Notes: generated from the sequence alone by a model not told the origin. DNA of 64,000 nt from Campylobacter jejuni subsp. jejuni 414 (GCA_000163995.1 CM000855.1:1608440-1672439), one strand, 5' to 3'; numbered from the stretch's first letter, positions 21,680 through 32,277 are shown. Made by a program: numbers and translations.

Positions 21680-21775
21680 TTAGAGTGAGAGTTGCAGTAG
21701 CAGGTTAAAAGTATTGTTTTTACTTTTTTGCTTTTTGATTTGACTTGAATTTGAAATTTTAACAACCTGTGTCAT
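21680..21775 (-). CDS. leuL: Leucine leader peptide of the leu operon (proposed)
   Basis: A 31-codon frame lies 139 nt upstream of leuA with a near-perfect site AAGGAGG before its ATG. The peptide is polar and Lys/Ser/Asn/Gln-rich and ends NLLLQLSL. Five of the last seven codons are Leu, written CTG CTA CTG CTC CTC. These CUN codons are rare in this A+T-rich genome, where Leu is mostly TTA, CTT or TTG. This is the design of an attenuation leader, in which ribosome stalling at low Leu-tRNA raises leuABCD expression. No G+C-rich terminator is evident between it and leuA, so the switch could be atypical. The reading frame and site are seen; the function is inferred. Confidence 0.8.
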   Translation of the reverse strand: MTQVVKISNSSQIKKQKSKNNTFNLLLQLSL

Positions 21776-21807
21776 TATCGCCTCCTTTATAAATTTTATT
21801 GTTTTTA

Positions 21808-21817
21808 ATTTAGCATA
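21808..21817 (-). promoter_or_regulatory. Probable -10 region of the leu operon
   Basis: On the minus strand an extended -10-like TATGCTAAAT lies about 33 nt upstream of the leader start codon, which would place transcription start in front of the leader ribosome binding site. There is no clear -35 box. Confidence 0.4.
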
Positions 21818-21867
21818 TTTTTAGTTAATACGCAAAATAAAATTTATAAATTAAGAAATTTATTGTT

Positions 21868-21873
21868 ATAATT
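21868..21873 (+). promoter_or_regulatory. -10 box of the gene at 21902
   Basis: TATAAT in the context TTGTTATAATTGC lies about 30 nt before the start codon and is divergent from the leu promoter. Confidence 0.5.
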
Positions 21874-21901
21874 GCAATTTTAAGTAACAAAAAGGATGTT
21901 G

Positions 21902-22531
21902 ATGTTAAAAGAACTCTTAGATATTAAAAAAGAAATGGAACCTGTTATCCACGAAGCTAATGTGAAATTAAATGTCCTAGCTCGTGAAGTTATAGTCCGC
22001 AAGAAAGAATACGAAATTTACGGCCCTATGATAGATCGCGTTTATCTTGACAATGCCATTTATGTTAAAGTTATGTCAAGTGGACGCGATGTAAAAACAG
22101 ATAATGTAACTATAAAAAATGGTTTTTACATGGTTTTTGTCGCCCCTGAAAAAGAAAGTACAAAAGATATCAAAAACAAACTCAAAGTAGCTTATGAAGG
22201 ACTTGATAACAAATTCATCGCTACGCTTATACGCTCTTGTCAACGCTTTAAAGAGATCATAAATAAAACCCAAACCACACTCGCTAAAGCTTCTAAAATG
22301 AATGTAGTAGTAAAAACAAATTTAGGCGAAGCAAGTGCTGCTTTAAAATTTAACATCAATATAGAATACACTAAAGAAAATCAAAAACTCACTCGTGAAA
22401 ATTCAAAATCAGCAGGAAGTTTCAGAGATACCAAAACTTATATCAATCTTGTAGTAGAAAAAAGTACAGATTCTAAAATTTGTGAAAAGTTACTTGATGA
22501 TGTTGAAAAATACTTTATCGGTGGAGGTTGA
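21902..22531 (+). CDS. Conserved hypothetical protein (Cj1720-type)
   Basis: I do not recognise a domain. The ~209-residue protein is rich in Lys and Glu, with predicted helices at about residues 1-40 and 85-125 and beta-like stretches between (DRVYLDNAIYVKVMSSGRDV, KNGFYMVFVAP). It has no signal peptide or membrane segment, so it is probably cytoplasmic. I use the second ATG (21902), which has an AAGGA site at good distance; an in-frame ATG at 21896 lies too close to that site. It is monocistronic between the leu operon and a decayed outer-membrane gene. Confidence 0.75.
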   Translation: MLKELLDIKKEMEPVIHEANVKLNVLAREVIVRKKEYEIYGPMIDRVYLDNAIYVKVMSSGRDVKTDNVTIKNGFYMVFVAPEKESTKDIKNKLKVAYEGLDNKFIATLIRSCQRFKEIINKTQTTLAKASKMNVVVKTNLGEASAALKFNINIEYTKENQKLTRENSKSAGSFRDTKTYINLVVEKSTDSKICEKLLDDVEKYFIGGG

Positions 22532-22554
22532 AATCCTATCAATAAAGTATTTTA

Positions 22555-22792
22555 TTAAAATTTGTAGGTATAACGTATAATTTGTTTATCATAGTTTTTG
22601 ATAAAAATTTCTAGCATTGTATTTGATTTTCCTACTTTAAAACCTGCTTTGAATTCATTGGTGTTTTTAATGTTTTTTACATATAGCCTAAATATCCGCC
22701 CGCAACAGCTCTAACTCTTTCAAAAATTTTCGGCTAAAACTGAACTTAAAAATATACAATACCTACAATTACGCTTAAAAATTTTTATTCAT
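22555..22792 (-). pseudogene. Remnant of an outer-membrane beta-barrel protein (Cj1721c-like)
   Basis: On the minus strand the 5' part resembles a signal peptide when read with one extra base (MNKKFLSVIVGIVYFLSSVL, then AEN). The middle gives ERVRAVAGGYLGY in another frame. The 3' part is VGKSNTMLEIFIKNYDKQII ending in YKF, the C-terminal aromatic signature of an outer-membrane barrel. Frame breaks separate all three, and too little remains for a full barrel, so a large internal deletion is likely. I recall a small outer-membrane protein gene at this place in C. jejuni. Confidence 0.7.
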
Positions 22793-22803
22793 AACTTTCT
22801 TTC

Positions 22804-23193
22804 TTAAATGGATTTTGGTACTACCATATCACTGCGGCATTCTATCACCGTATGTACATTTCCGCGTGGATTAAAATCCCCTACAACTTTAATCCATTTT
22901 GGTTTGAGTTTATCTTTTAAGGTATTATAAATTTCATTGATGCTTGCTTCATGTGAAACATTTCTATGCATAAAAGTATTGATATAAAGTTTTATCGCTT
23001 TAAGTTCAACTACAAATTGATCCGGTATATACTCAAGATAAATCGTTGCAAAGTCAGGATAACCCGAACGCGGACAACAACACATAAATTCAGGCAAAGT
23101 GATTTTTATAATATAATCATTTTTAGTATCATTAGGCCAAATTTCCATTTTTTCTACATCAAATTCTTTAATTTCTTTTTCACCATAACGCAT
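22804..23193 (-). CDS. queF: NADPH-dependent preQ0 reductase QueF
   Basis: QueF reduces preQ0 to preQ1 in queuosine synthesis. The 129-residue single-domain form has the catalytic Cys in CCCPRSGYPDFATI (about residues 37-50), the substrate-binding ELKAIKLYINTFMHRNVSHE and a late GDFNPRGNVHT. queC, an earlier step of the same pathway, lies at 45092. The start follows AAGGAAATC. Confidence 0.95.
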   Translation of the reverse strand: MRYGEKEIKEFDVEKMEIWPNDTKNDYIIKITLPEFMCCCPRSGYPDFATIYLEYIPDQFVVELKAIKLYINTFMHRNVSHEASINEIYNTLKDKLKPKWIKVVGDFNPRGNVHTVIECRSDMVVPKSI

Positions 23194-23207
23194 AAGATTT
23201 CCTTACT

Positions 23208-23287
23208 AAACATTTTTAGTAAATTATATAAAAAATTGCTTTTAGAGTAATTGAAAAATAAACATTTTTAGTAAATTATATAAAAAA
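23208..23287. repeat. 28-bp direct repeat, two copies
   Basis: Copies at 23208-23235 and 23260-23287 are identical over 28 nt (AAACATTTTTAGTAAATTAT followed by ATAAAAA-type sequence) and are separated by 24 nt. The first copy overlaps a TACTAAA/TTTAGTA inverted repeat upstream of queF. This looks like a local duplication or deletion scar. Confidence 0.75.
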
Positions 23288-23310
23288 CATTCCTCACAGA
23301 AGACAAAATC

Positions 23311-23337
23311 ATCAAAGCACAATTTTTTTGCTTTGAT
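23311..23337. terminator. Hairpin with T-rich loop
   Basis: A 9-bp perfect stem (ATCAAAGCA / TGCTTTGAT) surrounds a 9-nt T-rich loop. It has no long T tail on either side, so termination is only one possibility. Confidence 0.4.
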
Positions 23338-23342
23338 ACACA

Positions 23343-23447
23343 TCATAATTTAGCCAAGTATCCTAAAATCGCTTGTAGGATTACTAAGTCTTGAGTAAAT
23401 ATTGCTAAGTTTTGAAGATTAAACCTTACTGCAGCTTGATCTAAATT
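23343..23447 (-). other. Orphan coding-like stretch, probable gene 3' remnant
   Basis: A 34-codon open stretch without start codon reads DQAAVRFNLQNLAIFTQDLV and ends LGYLAKL-stop. The amino-acid composition looks coding rather than random A+T-rich sequence. It lies downstream of flgE on the same strand, where I recall other genes (met genes and small periplasmic genes) in laboratory strains. I cannot name the parent gene. Confidence 0.35.
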
Positions 23448-23479
23448 TTAAGAATTTATGTGAATTATTTAAAAATTTT

Positions 23480-23602
23480 ATTGCAACCCACTCCTTAGCA
23501 AGAGTGAGTTAGCAATAAATTGAAGGCAGTCAAGCCTAAGCCTAGTATTACAAAACTACCAAGATAGGCTTGTAAAACAAGGCTTGCTTCCTTAAAGGAA
23601 GC
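23480..23602 (-). other. Cluster of hairpins downstream of flgE
   Basis: The rest of the 440-nt gap between queF and flgE has several inverted repeats: ATTGC...GCAAT enclosing AACCCACTC/GAGTGAGTT (23480-23516, one mismatch and one bulge), AAGCCTA/TAGGCTT (23538-23581), and GCTTCC/GGAAGC (23586-23602). The last lies 35 nt past the flgE stop and is followed by T-rich sequence earlier on that strand; it may end the flgE transcript. Confidence 0.5.
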
Positions 23603-23636
23603 AAAAACAATATTTTATAGAATGGTCAGGCTTAAA

Positions 23637-26231
23637 TTATTGTTTAAGCTGAATCAAGGTTTGAAGCATTTGATCACTTGTTGAAATGGTTTTAGAGTTT
23701 GCTTGATAACCCCTTTGGATGATAATAAGCTCTGTTAAAGAACGGCTTAAATCCACATTTGACATTTCAAGAGCTGAGGTTTTCATCTCACCTCTACCAC
23801 CTGTTCCTGCTTCACCTACTACGATATTACCACTATTTGCAGTAACCTTAAAAAGATTTCCACCTATTTCTTCAAGACCTGAGTTATTAGCCACTGAAGC
23901 CATTGCGATTTTTGCTACTGCAAAAGTCTTACCATTGGTAAATTCACCTAAGATATTACCTTTATCATCTACACGGATCGCATCAGGTTTTAAGTTTCCT
24001 GAAGTATAACCATCGGTTGCTTGTCCTGTTAAAGTTGAAGCTGAATTTGAGCTTACAAGACCATCATTACTTCCACTTGTTCCAAAGGAAAGTTTGATTT
24101 GTTGATTCGGTGCAGCACCATTGTTTGGTGAAAAATTTATAGTTCTTGGTGTATAACTGGCTAAAGATCCATCATTGTTAAATCTTGCTGTTCCTACGAT
24201 GATATTATTTGGTCCTTCACCTGTAGTATTGATCTCTGCAGGTTCAGGTACACGGATGATCATTTGCCATTCATTACCCCCATCTTGAGTGGTGCTTTGC
24301 TTAACAAACTGCACTTCTAAAGTGTGTTTTGAGCCTAAAGAATCATAAATTTCAAGTCCGGCTGAAAAAGCAGAAAGCTTAAGTTGTTCACTTTCTTTAA
24401 TCTGATTTCCTACAACCAAAGGACCATCAAAAGCTTTAAAAATAGATGTAAAAGCATCATTGGTACTTACAGTTCCTTGTCTATCGCTATAGGCTGTTAT
24501 ATTAAAACTCATGGTTTTTGGATTCGTTGTAGTAGGAGCTGCCACACCATTGATAGCATTTGCTGGAACAGTTGATTGTTCATTAGCATTAGAAATGGCA
24601 AAATGTCCATCTGCTGTTACCACTACCTTTATATTTTGATTGATATCACTTGTAGCAAAAGTTCCACTTCCATCATAATCCACCCCATATCTAGCATCTC
24701 TTTGTAAAAGTTCTCTTAGATCTTCTGTAGTTCTAAAAGTCCTTACATCAGTATTTAAAAGTCCACCATTAACAGCATCCCAATAAGCTGCTGAACCTGG
24801 ATCAGTTGGTCTTGTATTTGCATTATTACCAGGTTGAAATGCTGGTCCACCATCAGGATTATACATAGGACCTATATCTACAGGATTTGAACTATAGATA
24901 TATTTATGTGCTGTTATTACTTGAGCATTTAATGCACCATTAAGCTGAACAGTATTTGCCGCAGCTGGTGGTGGTGGAGTGAATGTAACAGTGTCAGCAG
25001 TCCATAAAGAGCTATTATTCTTATTTATAACAGGAGTATTACCGGCACCCTGACCATTATTGAAAGTAAATGTTTGATTTTGAGCATTCCAAACAGCATT
25101 CCATAATTCTCCTGCTGTATTTGTACCTGCAACTACGAGATTGATATTTTTCATATTATCAGTAGTACCATCTGAATTAGTATTAATAAAATTAATTCCA
25201 CTACCATCTTTACTTTTAACAGCTCTTACTCCTGTTCCATCTCTTGTATCGGTTGGAGCTGTAAAAGTGTTAATATAAGCTATAGCATCATCAATACTTT
25301 GAATGTCAGCGTTTTGAATTCTAACTCCATTTAAAGTTATATCTAAATTTACTTTTTGAGCGGGTGTTCCCCAAAAAGCAGCGGTTTGATTTTGTTGTAA
25401 ATTTGGATCAAAAGCACTTTGGCCTACTTTATTAGTAGAGTATGCCGCATCCGCATAAGATATCCAAATTCCTTGTCCATCTCTTAGATTAAGTCCTTGT
25501 CCTTTTGCATTGAAAAGCGATGCCGCATCCACCCCTTTTTCTGTAACGTCAAGAGAATTTTTAGAAGTGGTATAAAACTGAGTGGTTCCTGTATCATTTT
25601 CATCTTCTGATCTACTTGTTCTATTATTCCATCCATGAATAGAATCTAAAGCATAAAGATTTCTGCTTGAAGTTCCTATATTTAAACCACTGTTTAAGTT
25701 TGCTTTGATAGCTACTTCAGTAGACTGTGCTGCAGGGATATGCATACCTGGATCAACAAAAATATTTTGCGGAGTTCTTGAACTATCGATTGTTTGATCG
25801 TCCCAATTGATATTCCAACCTTGCACTACAAAACCAGCATTATTAACAAAATTTCCATAAGCATCAAGTTTAAAATCCCCTGAACGAGTAAGATAGTTTG
25901 TAAGACCACCATCATCACTCACCATAAAAAAACCATCACCATTAATCGCCACATCGGTATTTTTATCTGTAGTTTGAACTGAACCTTGAGAATGAATTCT
26001 AGTCGTAGAATTCACTGAAACGCCAAGACCGATTTGAAGTGGGTTTTGTCCGCCTCTTCCATCTGTTGGAGCTGTAGCAATTTTAACAGTTTGAGAAAAC
26101 ATGGTTCCAAAATCTGCACGAGAGTATTTAAAACCAGTGGTATTAACATTTGAAATGTTATTACCTTCAACATCCATTGCAACTTGATGTGCTTGTAGTC
26201 CGCTTACGCCAGACCAAAGTGATCTCATCAT
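23637..26231 (-). CDS. flgE: Flagellar hook protein FlgE
   Basis: FlgE polymerises into the flagellar hook. The 864-residue length is typical of Campylobacter, where the hook protein is twice the enteric size. The N-terminal D0 region is MMRSLWSGVSGLQAHQVAMD then EGNNISNVNTTGFKYSRADF. The C-terminal D0 helix is DLSRSLTELIIIQRGYQANS with DQMLQTLIQLKQ at the end. The central domains (about 150-600) are Thr/Asn/Asp-rich and are the surface-exposed variable part. A sigma-54 promoter lies 80 nt upstream, as expected for a middle-class flagellar gene. Confidence 0.96.
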   Translation of the reverse strand: MMRSLWSGVSGLQAHQVAMDVEGNNISNVNTTGFKYSRADFGTMFSQTVKIATAPTDGRGGQNPLQIGLGVSVNSTTRIHSQGSVQTTDKNTDVAINGDGFFMVSDDGGLTNYLTRSGDFKLDAYGNFVNNAGFVVQGWNINWDDQTIDSSRTPQNIFVDPGMHIPAAQSTEVAIKANLNSGLNIGTSSRNLYALDSIHGWNNRTSRSEDENDTGTTQFYTTSKNSLDVTEKGVDAASLFNAKGQGLNLRDGQGIWISYADAAYSTNKVGQSAFDPNLQQNQTAAFWGTPAQKVNLDITLNGVRIQNADIQSIDDAIAYINTFTAPTDTRDGTGVRAVKSKDGSGINFINTNSDGTTDNMKNINLVVAGTNTAGELWNAVWNAQNQTFTFNNGQGAGNTPVINKNNSSLWTADTVTFTPPPPAAANTVQLNGALNAQVITAHKYIYSSNPVDIGPMYNPDGGPAFQPGNNANTRPTDPGSAAYWDAVNGGLLNTDVRTFRTTEDLRELLQRDARYGVDYDGSGTFATSDINQNIKVVVTADGHFAISNANEQSTVPANAINGVAAPTTTNPKTMSFNITAYSDRQGTVSTNDAFTSIFKAFDGPLVVGNQIKESEQLKLSAFSAGLEIYDSLGSKHTLEVQFVKQSTTQDGGNEWQMIIRVPEPAEINTTGEGPNNIIVGTARFNNDGSLASYTPRTINFSPNNGAAPNQQIKLSFGTSGSNDGLVSSNSASTLTGQATDGYTSGNLKPDAIRVDDKGNILGEFTNGKTFAVAKIAMASVANNSGLEEIGGNLFKVTANSGNIVVGEAGTGGRGEMKTSALEMSNVDLSRSLTELIIIQRGYQANSKTISTSDQMLQTLIQLKQ

Positions 26232-26311
26232 CTTAAATCCTTTATAAAATATTGCTTTAAAAAATTTAACGCTTTAACTTTAAAAAATTTTTGCGTTTAT
26301 GTGGAGCTTAT

Positions 26312-26329
26312 AAGCAAGTTCTATTCCAA
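26312..26329 (-). promoter_or_regulatory. Sigma-54 promoter of flgE
   Basis: The minus strand reads TTGGAATAGAACTTGCTT, an exact GG-N10-GC pattern with the -24 TTGGAA and -12 TTGCTT elements used by RpoN-dependent Campylobacter flagellar genes. It lies about 80 nt upstream of the flgE start. Confidence 0.9.
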
Positions 26330-26433
26330 CTTTTGAAATTTTCTATGAAATTTTAAAAAAATATATAAAAAATTTAAAGGTATTTTGGGAGTTTATGAAA
26401 CTTTAGGGTTTTATGTAATAAAAATTACCAAAA

Positions 26434-26910
26434 TCATACCCTAACTCTTAAATTCGCAGCATGAGTTAAAGCCACTGCAATAGCATCTGTGATATCTAAA
26501 GGTTTGATATCTTTTCTAAGTCCTAAAAGTCTTTTTACCATGAAAGCAACTTGTTCTTTGGTTGCTTTGGCTTTTCCTGTAACTGCTTTTTTTACTTGTA
26601 AGGGAGTGTATTCTGCAAAGTCTCCATGAATTTGAAGAATTTTTAAAGATAAGGCTCCACGAAATTGTGCAAGTTTTAAAACGGTTTTTGGATTATAAGC
26701 AAAAAAGATATCTTCTATAGCCACCTCATCAAAAGAATGATTTTTAAAAATCAAGTCCAAACCCTCGCAAAGTTCTGTAATTTGATACTGTAAGGTACTT
26801 GGTTTTATCTTTATAAGTCCTGCTTCTATGAGAATGTTTTTTGTTTTGTTTATTTCTATAATAGCATAACCACAATTTCTCGAACCTGGATCTATACCTA
26901 AAATTTTCAA
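26434..26910 (-). CDS. ruvC: Holliday junction resolvase RuvC
   Basis: RuvC cuts four-way junctions with RuvAB. The 158-residue protein has the four acidic sites of the family: D7 in [15 protein letters not shown], the Glu in [20 protein letters not shown], and the two Asp in the late [14 protein letters not shown]. Codons begin right after an A+T-rich stretch. It is divergent from dnaA; the ruvC-dnaA-dnaN order marks the origin in this bacterial group. Confidence 0.95.
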   Translation of the reverse strand: MKILGIDPGSRNCGYAIIEINKTKNILIEAGLIKIKPSTLQYQITELCEGLDLIFKNHSFDEVAIEDIFFAYNPKTVLKLAQFRGALSLKILQIHGDFAEYTPLQVKKAVTGKAKATKEQVAFMVKRLLGLRKDIKPLDITDAIAVALTHAANLRVRV

Positions 26911-27011
26911 ATTTTATACCTTTTGAAAATGAAATGCAAAAACGGATTTTAACCTTTTTTTATGAAATTTAAGATAAAATTTATACACTATGCAAAATTT
27001 AAAGAGAGACT

Positions 27012-28310
27012 ATGAATCCAAGTCAAATACTTGAAAACTTAAAAAAAGAATTAAGCGAAAACGAATACGAAAACTATCTATCAAATTTAAAATTTAATGA
27101 AAAGCTAAGCAAAGCAGATCTTTTGGTCTTTAACGCTCCAAATGAACTTATGGCTAAATTCATACAAACAAAATACGGTAAAAAAATCGCACATTTTTAC
27201 GAAGTGCAAAGTGGAAATAAAGCCATCATAAACATACAAGCACAAAGCCAAAAACAAAGCAATAAAAGCACAAAAATTGATATAACTCATATAAAAGCAC
27301 AAAGCACAATTTTAAATCCTTCTTTTACTTTTGAAAGTTTTGTTGTAGGAGATTCTAACAAATACGCCTATGGGGCATGCAAAGCCATAATACATAAAGA
27401 CAAACTTGGAAAACTTTATAATCCCATCTTTGTTTATGGGCCTACAGGACTTGGAAAAACGCATTTGCTTCAAGCAGTTGGAAATGCAAGTTTGGAAATG
27501 GGAAAAAAAGTCATTTACGCTACAAGTGAAAATTTTATCAATGATTTTACTTCAAATTTAAAAAATGGCTCTTTAGATAAATTTCATGAAAAATATAGAA
27601 ACTGCGATGTTTTACTTATAGATGATGTGCAATTTTTAGGAAAAACAGATAAAATTCAAGAAGAATTTTTCTTTATATTTAATGAAATCAAAAACAATGA
27701 TGGACAAATCATCATGACTTCAGACAATCCACCTAATATACTAAAAGGTATAACCGAACGCTTAAAAAGTCGTTTTGCACATGGAATCATAGCTGATATA
27801 ACTCCACCTCAGCTAGATACAAAAATAGCCATCATAAGAAAAAAATGTGAATTGAATGATATCAATCTTTCTAATGATATCATAAACTATATCGCCACTT
27901 CTTTAGGGGACAATATAAGAGAAATCGAAGGTATCATCATAAGTTTAAATGCTTATGCAACCATACTAGGACAAGAAATCACACTCGAACTTGCCAAAAG
28001 CGTGATGAAAGATCATATCAAAGAAAAGAAAGAAAATATCACCATAGATGACATTTTATCTTTAGTGTGTAAAGAATTTAACATTAAACCAAGCGATGTG
28101 AAATCAAACAAAAAAACTCAAAATATAGTCACAGCAAGACGTATTGTGATTTACTTAGCTAGGACACTTACGGCTTTGACTATGCCGCAACTTGCAAATT
28201 ATTTTGAAATGAAAGATCATACGGCTATTTCACATAATGTTAAAAAAATCACAGAAATGATAGAAAATGATACTTCTTTAAAAGCAAAAAATCGAAGAAC
28301 TAAAAAATAA
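27012..28310 (+). CDS. dnaA: Chromosomal replication initiator DnaA, with altered C-terminus
   Basis: DnaA opens oriC and loads the helicase. Domain I covers about residues 1-80. The AAA+ domain has the P-loop GPTGLGKTHL (about 143-152), Walker B LLIDDVQFL and sensor regions. Domain IV carries the DNA-binding signature MKDHTAISHNVKKI near residue 405. The end differs from the form I remember: after TSLKAK it reads NRRTKK and stops. Removing one A from the A6 run at 28286-28291 gives AKIEELKNKILVKSQS, which fits the expected C-terminus. The DNA-binding motif is intact, so the protein may still work. Confidence 0.95.
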   Translation: MNPSQILENLKKELSENEYENYLSNLKFNEKLSKADLLVFNAPNELMAKFIQTKYGKKIAHFYEVQSGNKAIINIQAQSQKQSNKSTKIDITHIKAQSTILNPSFTFESFVVGDSNKYAYGACKAIIHKDKLGKLYNPIFVYGPTGLGKTHLLQAVGNASLEMGKKVIYATSENFINDFTSNLKNGSLDKFHEKYRNCDVLLIDDVQFLGKTDKIQEEFFFIFNEIKNNDGQIIMTSDNPPNILKGITERLKSRFAHGIIADITPPQLDTKIAIIRKKCELNDINLSNDIINYIATSLGDNIREIEGIIISLNAYATILGQEITLELAKSVMKDHIKEKKENITIDDILSLVCKEFNIKPSDVKSNKKTQNIVTARRIVIYLARTLTALTMPQLANYFEMKDHTAISHNVKKITEMIENDTSLKAKNRRTKK

Positions 28311-28494
28311 AATTCTTGTTAAAAGTCAAAGTTAAGTGAAAGGATGTGAAAAATAAAAACTAGAGTGTGAAAAAAAGAAATTAAGCAAAGTATGATAAAA
28401 TACAAATTTGATTATTTTGCTTTGAAGAATTTCACAATTTCAACAAGCTTATTATTACAACGAATTTAAAATTAAAATAAACCAAGGAGAAAAA
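28311..28494. other. oriC: Putative chromosome origin (oriC) with DnaA-box cores
   Basis: The dnaA-dnaN gap holds four TTCAC/GTGAA cores, the DnaA-box core of epsilonproteobacteria: GTGAA at 28336-28340, 28346-28350 and 28367-28371, and TTCAC at 28431-28435. Between the third and fourth is a run of almost pure A+T (about 28372-28419) suited to unwinding. The ruvC-dnaA gap (26911-27011) has no such core. Origin location is inferred from this cluster and gene context. Confidence 0.7.
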
Positions 28495-29562
28495 ATGAAG
28501 TTAAGTATCAATAAAAATACTTTAGAATCTGCAGTGATTTTATGTAATGCTTATGTAGAAAAAAAAGACTCAAGCACCATCACTTCTCATCTTTTTTTTC
28601 ATGCTGATGAAGATAAGCTTCTTATTAGAGCTAGCGATTATGAAATAGGTATTAACTATAAAATAAAAAAAATCCGCGTAGAATCAAATGGCTTTGCTAC
28701 TGCAAACGCAAGAAGCATCGCAGATGTTATTAAAAGCTTAAACAATGAAGAAGTCATTTTAGAAACAATTGACAATTTCTTATTTATAAGACAAAAAAGT
28801 ACAAAATATAAACTTCCTATGTTTAATCATGAAGATTTTCCAAATTTCCCAAATATAGAAGGAAAAAATCACTTCGATATTGATTCAAGTGATTTAAGTC
28901 GCTCTCTTAAAAAGATATTACCAAGTATTGATACAAACAACCCAAAATATTCTTTAAATGGTGCATTTTTAGACATAAAAACAGATAAGATCAACTTTGT
29001 AGGAACTGATACAAAACGCCTTGCAATTTATACTTTAGAAAAAACAAATAATCAAGAATTTAACTTCAGTATTCCTAAAAAAGCCATCATAGAAATGCAA
29101 AAACTTTTCTATGAAAAAATAGAAATTTTTTATGATCAAAATATGCTTATTGCTAAAAATGAAAATTTTGAATTCTTTACAAAGCTTATCAATGATAAAT
29201 TTCCAGATTATGAAAAAGTTATACCAAAAACTTTCAAACAAGAACTCAGCTTTTCAACTGAAGATTTTATAGACAGTCTTAAAAAAATCAACGTTGTAAC
29301 TGAAAAAATGAAACTCCATTTTAATAAAGATAAAATCATCTTTGAAGGAATAAGTTTAGATAACATGGAAGCAAAAACAGAACTTGAAATTCAAACAGGA
29401 GTAAATGAGGAATTTAACCTCACTATAAAAATTAAATATTTACTTGATTTTTTAACTTCTATAGAAGAAGAAAAATTTACTTTAAGTGTAAATGAACCTA
29501 ATTCAGCATTTATAGTCAAATCTCAAGGACTATCAATGATTATCATGCCTATGATTTTATAA
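28495..29562 (+). CDS. dnaN: DNA polymerase III sliding clamp (beta subunit)
   Basis: DnaN encircles DNA and tethers polymerase III. The 355-residue protein is three repeated clamp domains. Marks include the N-terminal KLSINKNTLESAVILCNAYV, the linker with KNHFDIDSSDLSRSLKKILP, the domain 2 GTDTKRLAIYTLE and the C-terminal MIIMPMIL, which forms part of the peptide-binding pocket (MPM). A strong AAGGAG site precedes the ATG. Confidence 0.97.
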   Translation: MKLSINKNTLESAVILCNAYVEKKDSSTITSHLFFHADEDKLLIRASDYEIGINYKIKKIRVESNGFATANARSIADVIKSLNNEEVILETIDNFLFIRQKSTKYKLPMFNHEDFPNFPNIEGKNHFDIDSSDLSRSLKKILPSIDTNNPKYSLNGAFLDIKTDKINFVGTDTKRLAIYTLEKTNNQEFNFSIPKKAIIEMQKLFYEKIEIFYDQNMLIAKNENFEFFTKLINDKFPDYEKVIPKTFKQELSFSTEDFIDSLKKINVVTEKMKLHFNKDKIIFEGISLDNMEAKTELEIQTGVNEEFNLTIKIKYLLDFLTSIEEEKFTLSVNEPNSAFIVKSQGLSMIIMPMIL

Positions 29563-29582
29563 TAAAAACGAGTAAAAAATAA

Positions 29583-31901
<2,319 letters not shown>

Positions 31902-31905
31902 ATTA

Positions 31906-31932
31906 TCATTGAAGAAATGATTTCTTCAATGA
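31906..31932. terminator. Bidirectional terminator between gyrB and the cytochrome gene
   Basis: A 13-bp perfect stem (TCATTGAAGAAAT / ATTTCTTCAATGA) with a one-base centre starts 5 nt after the gyrB stop, in the convergent gap with the cytochrome c gene. T-rich sequence follows. Confidence 0.75.
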
Positions 31933-31939
31933 ATTTTAT

Positions 31940-32275
31940 TTATTTTTGTAAGAGTATAGCTAGAGGAATTCTTCTTCTTGTATCGTATTTTTCTCCATAA
32001 TATTTTTCAAGATAATTTAAAATTTTTTCTTCATCTTCAGGTTCTATTTCCCAAAGACCTTCACTTTCTTGCATCCATCTTATAGCTGCTAACCAAGTTT
32101 TTTTATTTGCATGCATATTTGTGATTAAATTTGAATTATGACAAGCTAAACAATTTGCTTCCACTAAAGGTGAATCAGGATCGATGATCAATCCTGTATC
32201 AGGGTTAATTTGAAGATTTTGAGCCCAACTTACACTAAAAAATAATGCTAAAATTAAGTATAATTTTTTTATCAT
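31940..32275 (-). CDS. Monohaem cytochrome c, electron acceptor of sulfite oxidase (SorB-type)
   Basis: The 111-residue protein has a Sec signal peptide (MIKKLYLILALFFSVSWA) and one c-type haem site CLACH (about residues 42-46), with later Met and Trp residues able to supply the axial ligand (WMQESEGLW). It is periplasmic. It begins 2 nt after the sulfite oxidase gene, and this pair (Cj0004c-Cj0005c) is known in C. jejuni to pass electrons from sulfite to the respiratory chain. Confidence 0.9.
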   Translation of the reverse strand: MIKKLYLILALFFSVSWAQNLQINPDTGLIIDPDSPLVEANCLACHNSNLITNMHANKKTWLAAIRWMQESEGLWEIEPEDEEKILNYLEKYYGEKYDTRRRIPLAILLQK

Positions 32276-32277
32276 AC

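Noticed and set aside
23208..23287. CRISPR-like repeats
   Set aside because: There are only two copies with a 24-nt gap, no array and no cas genes nearby.
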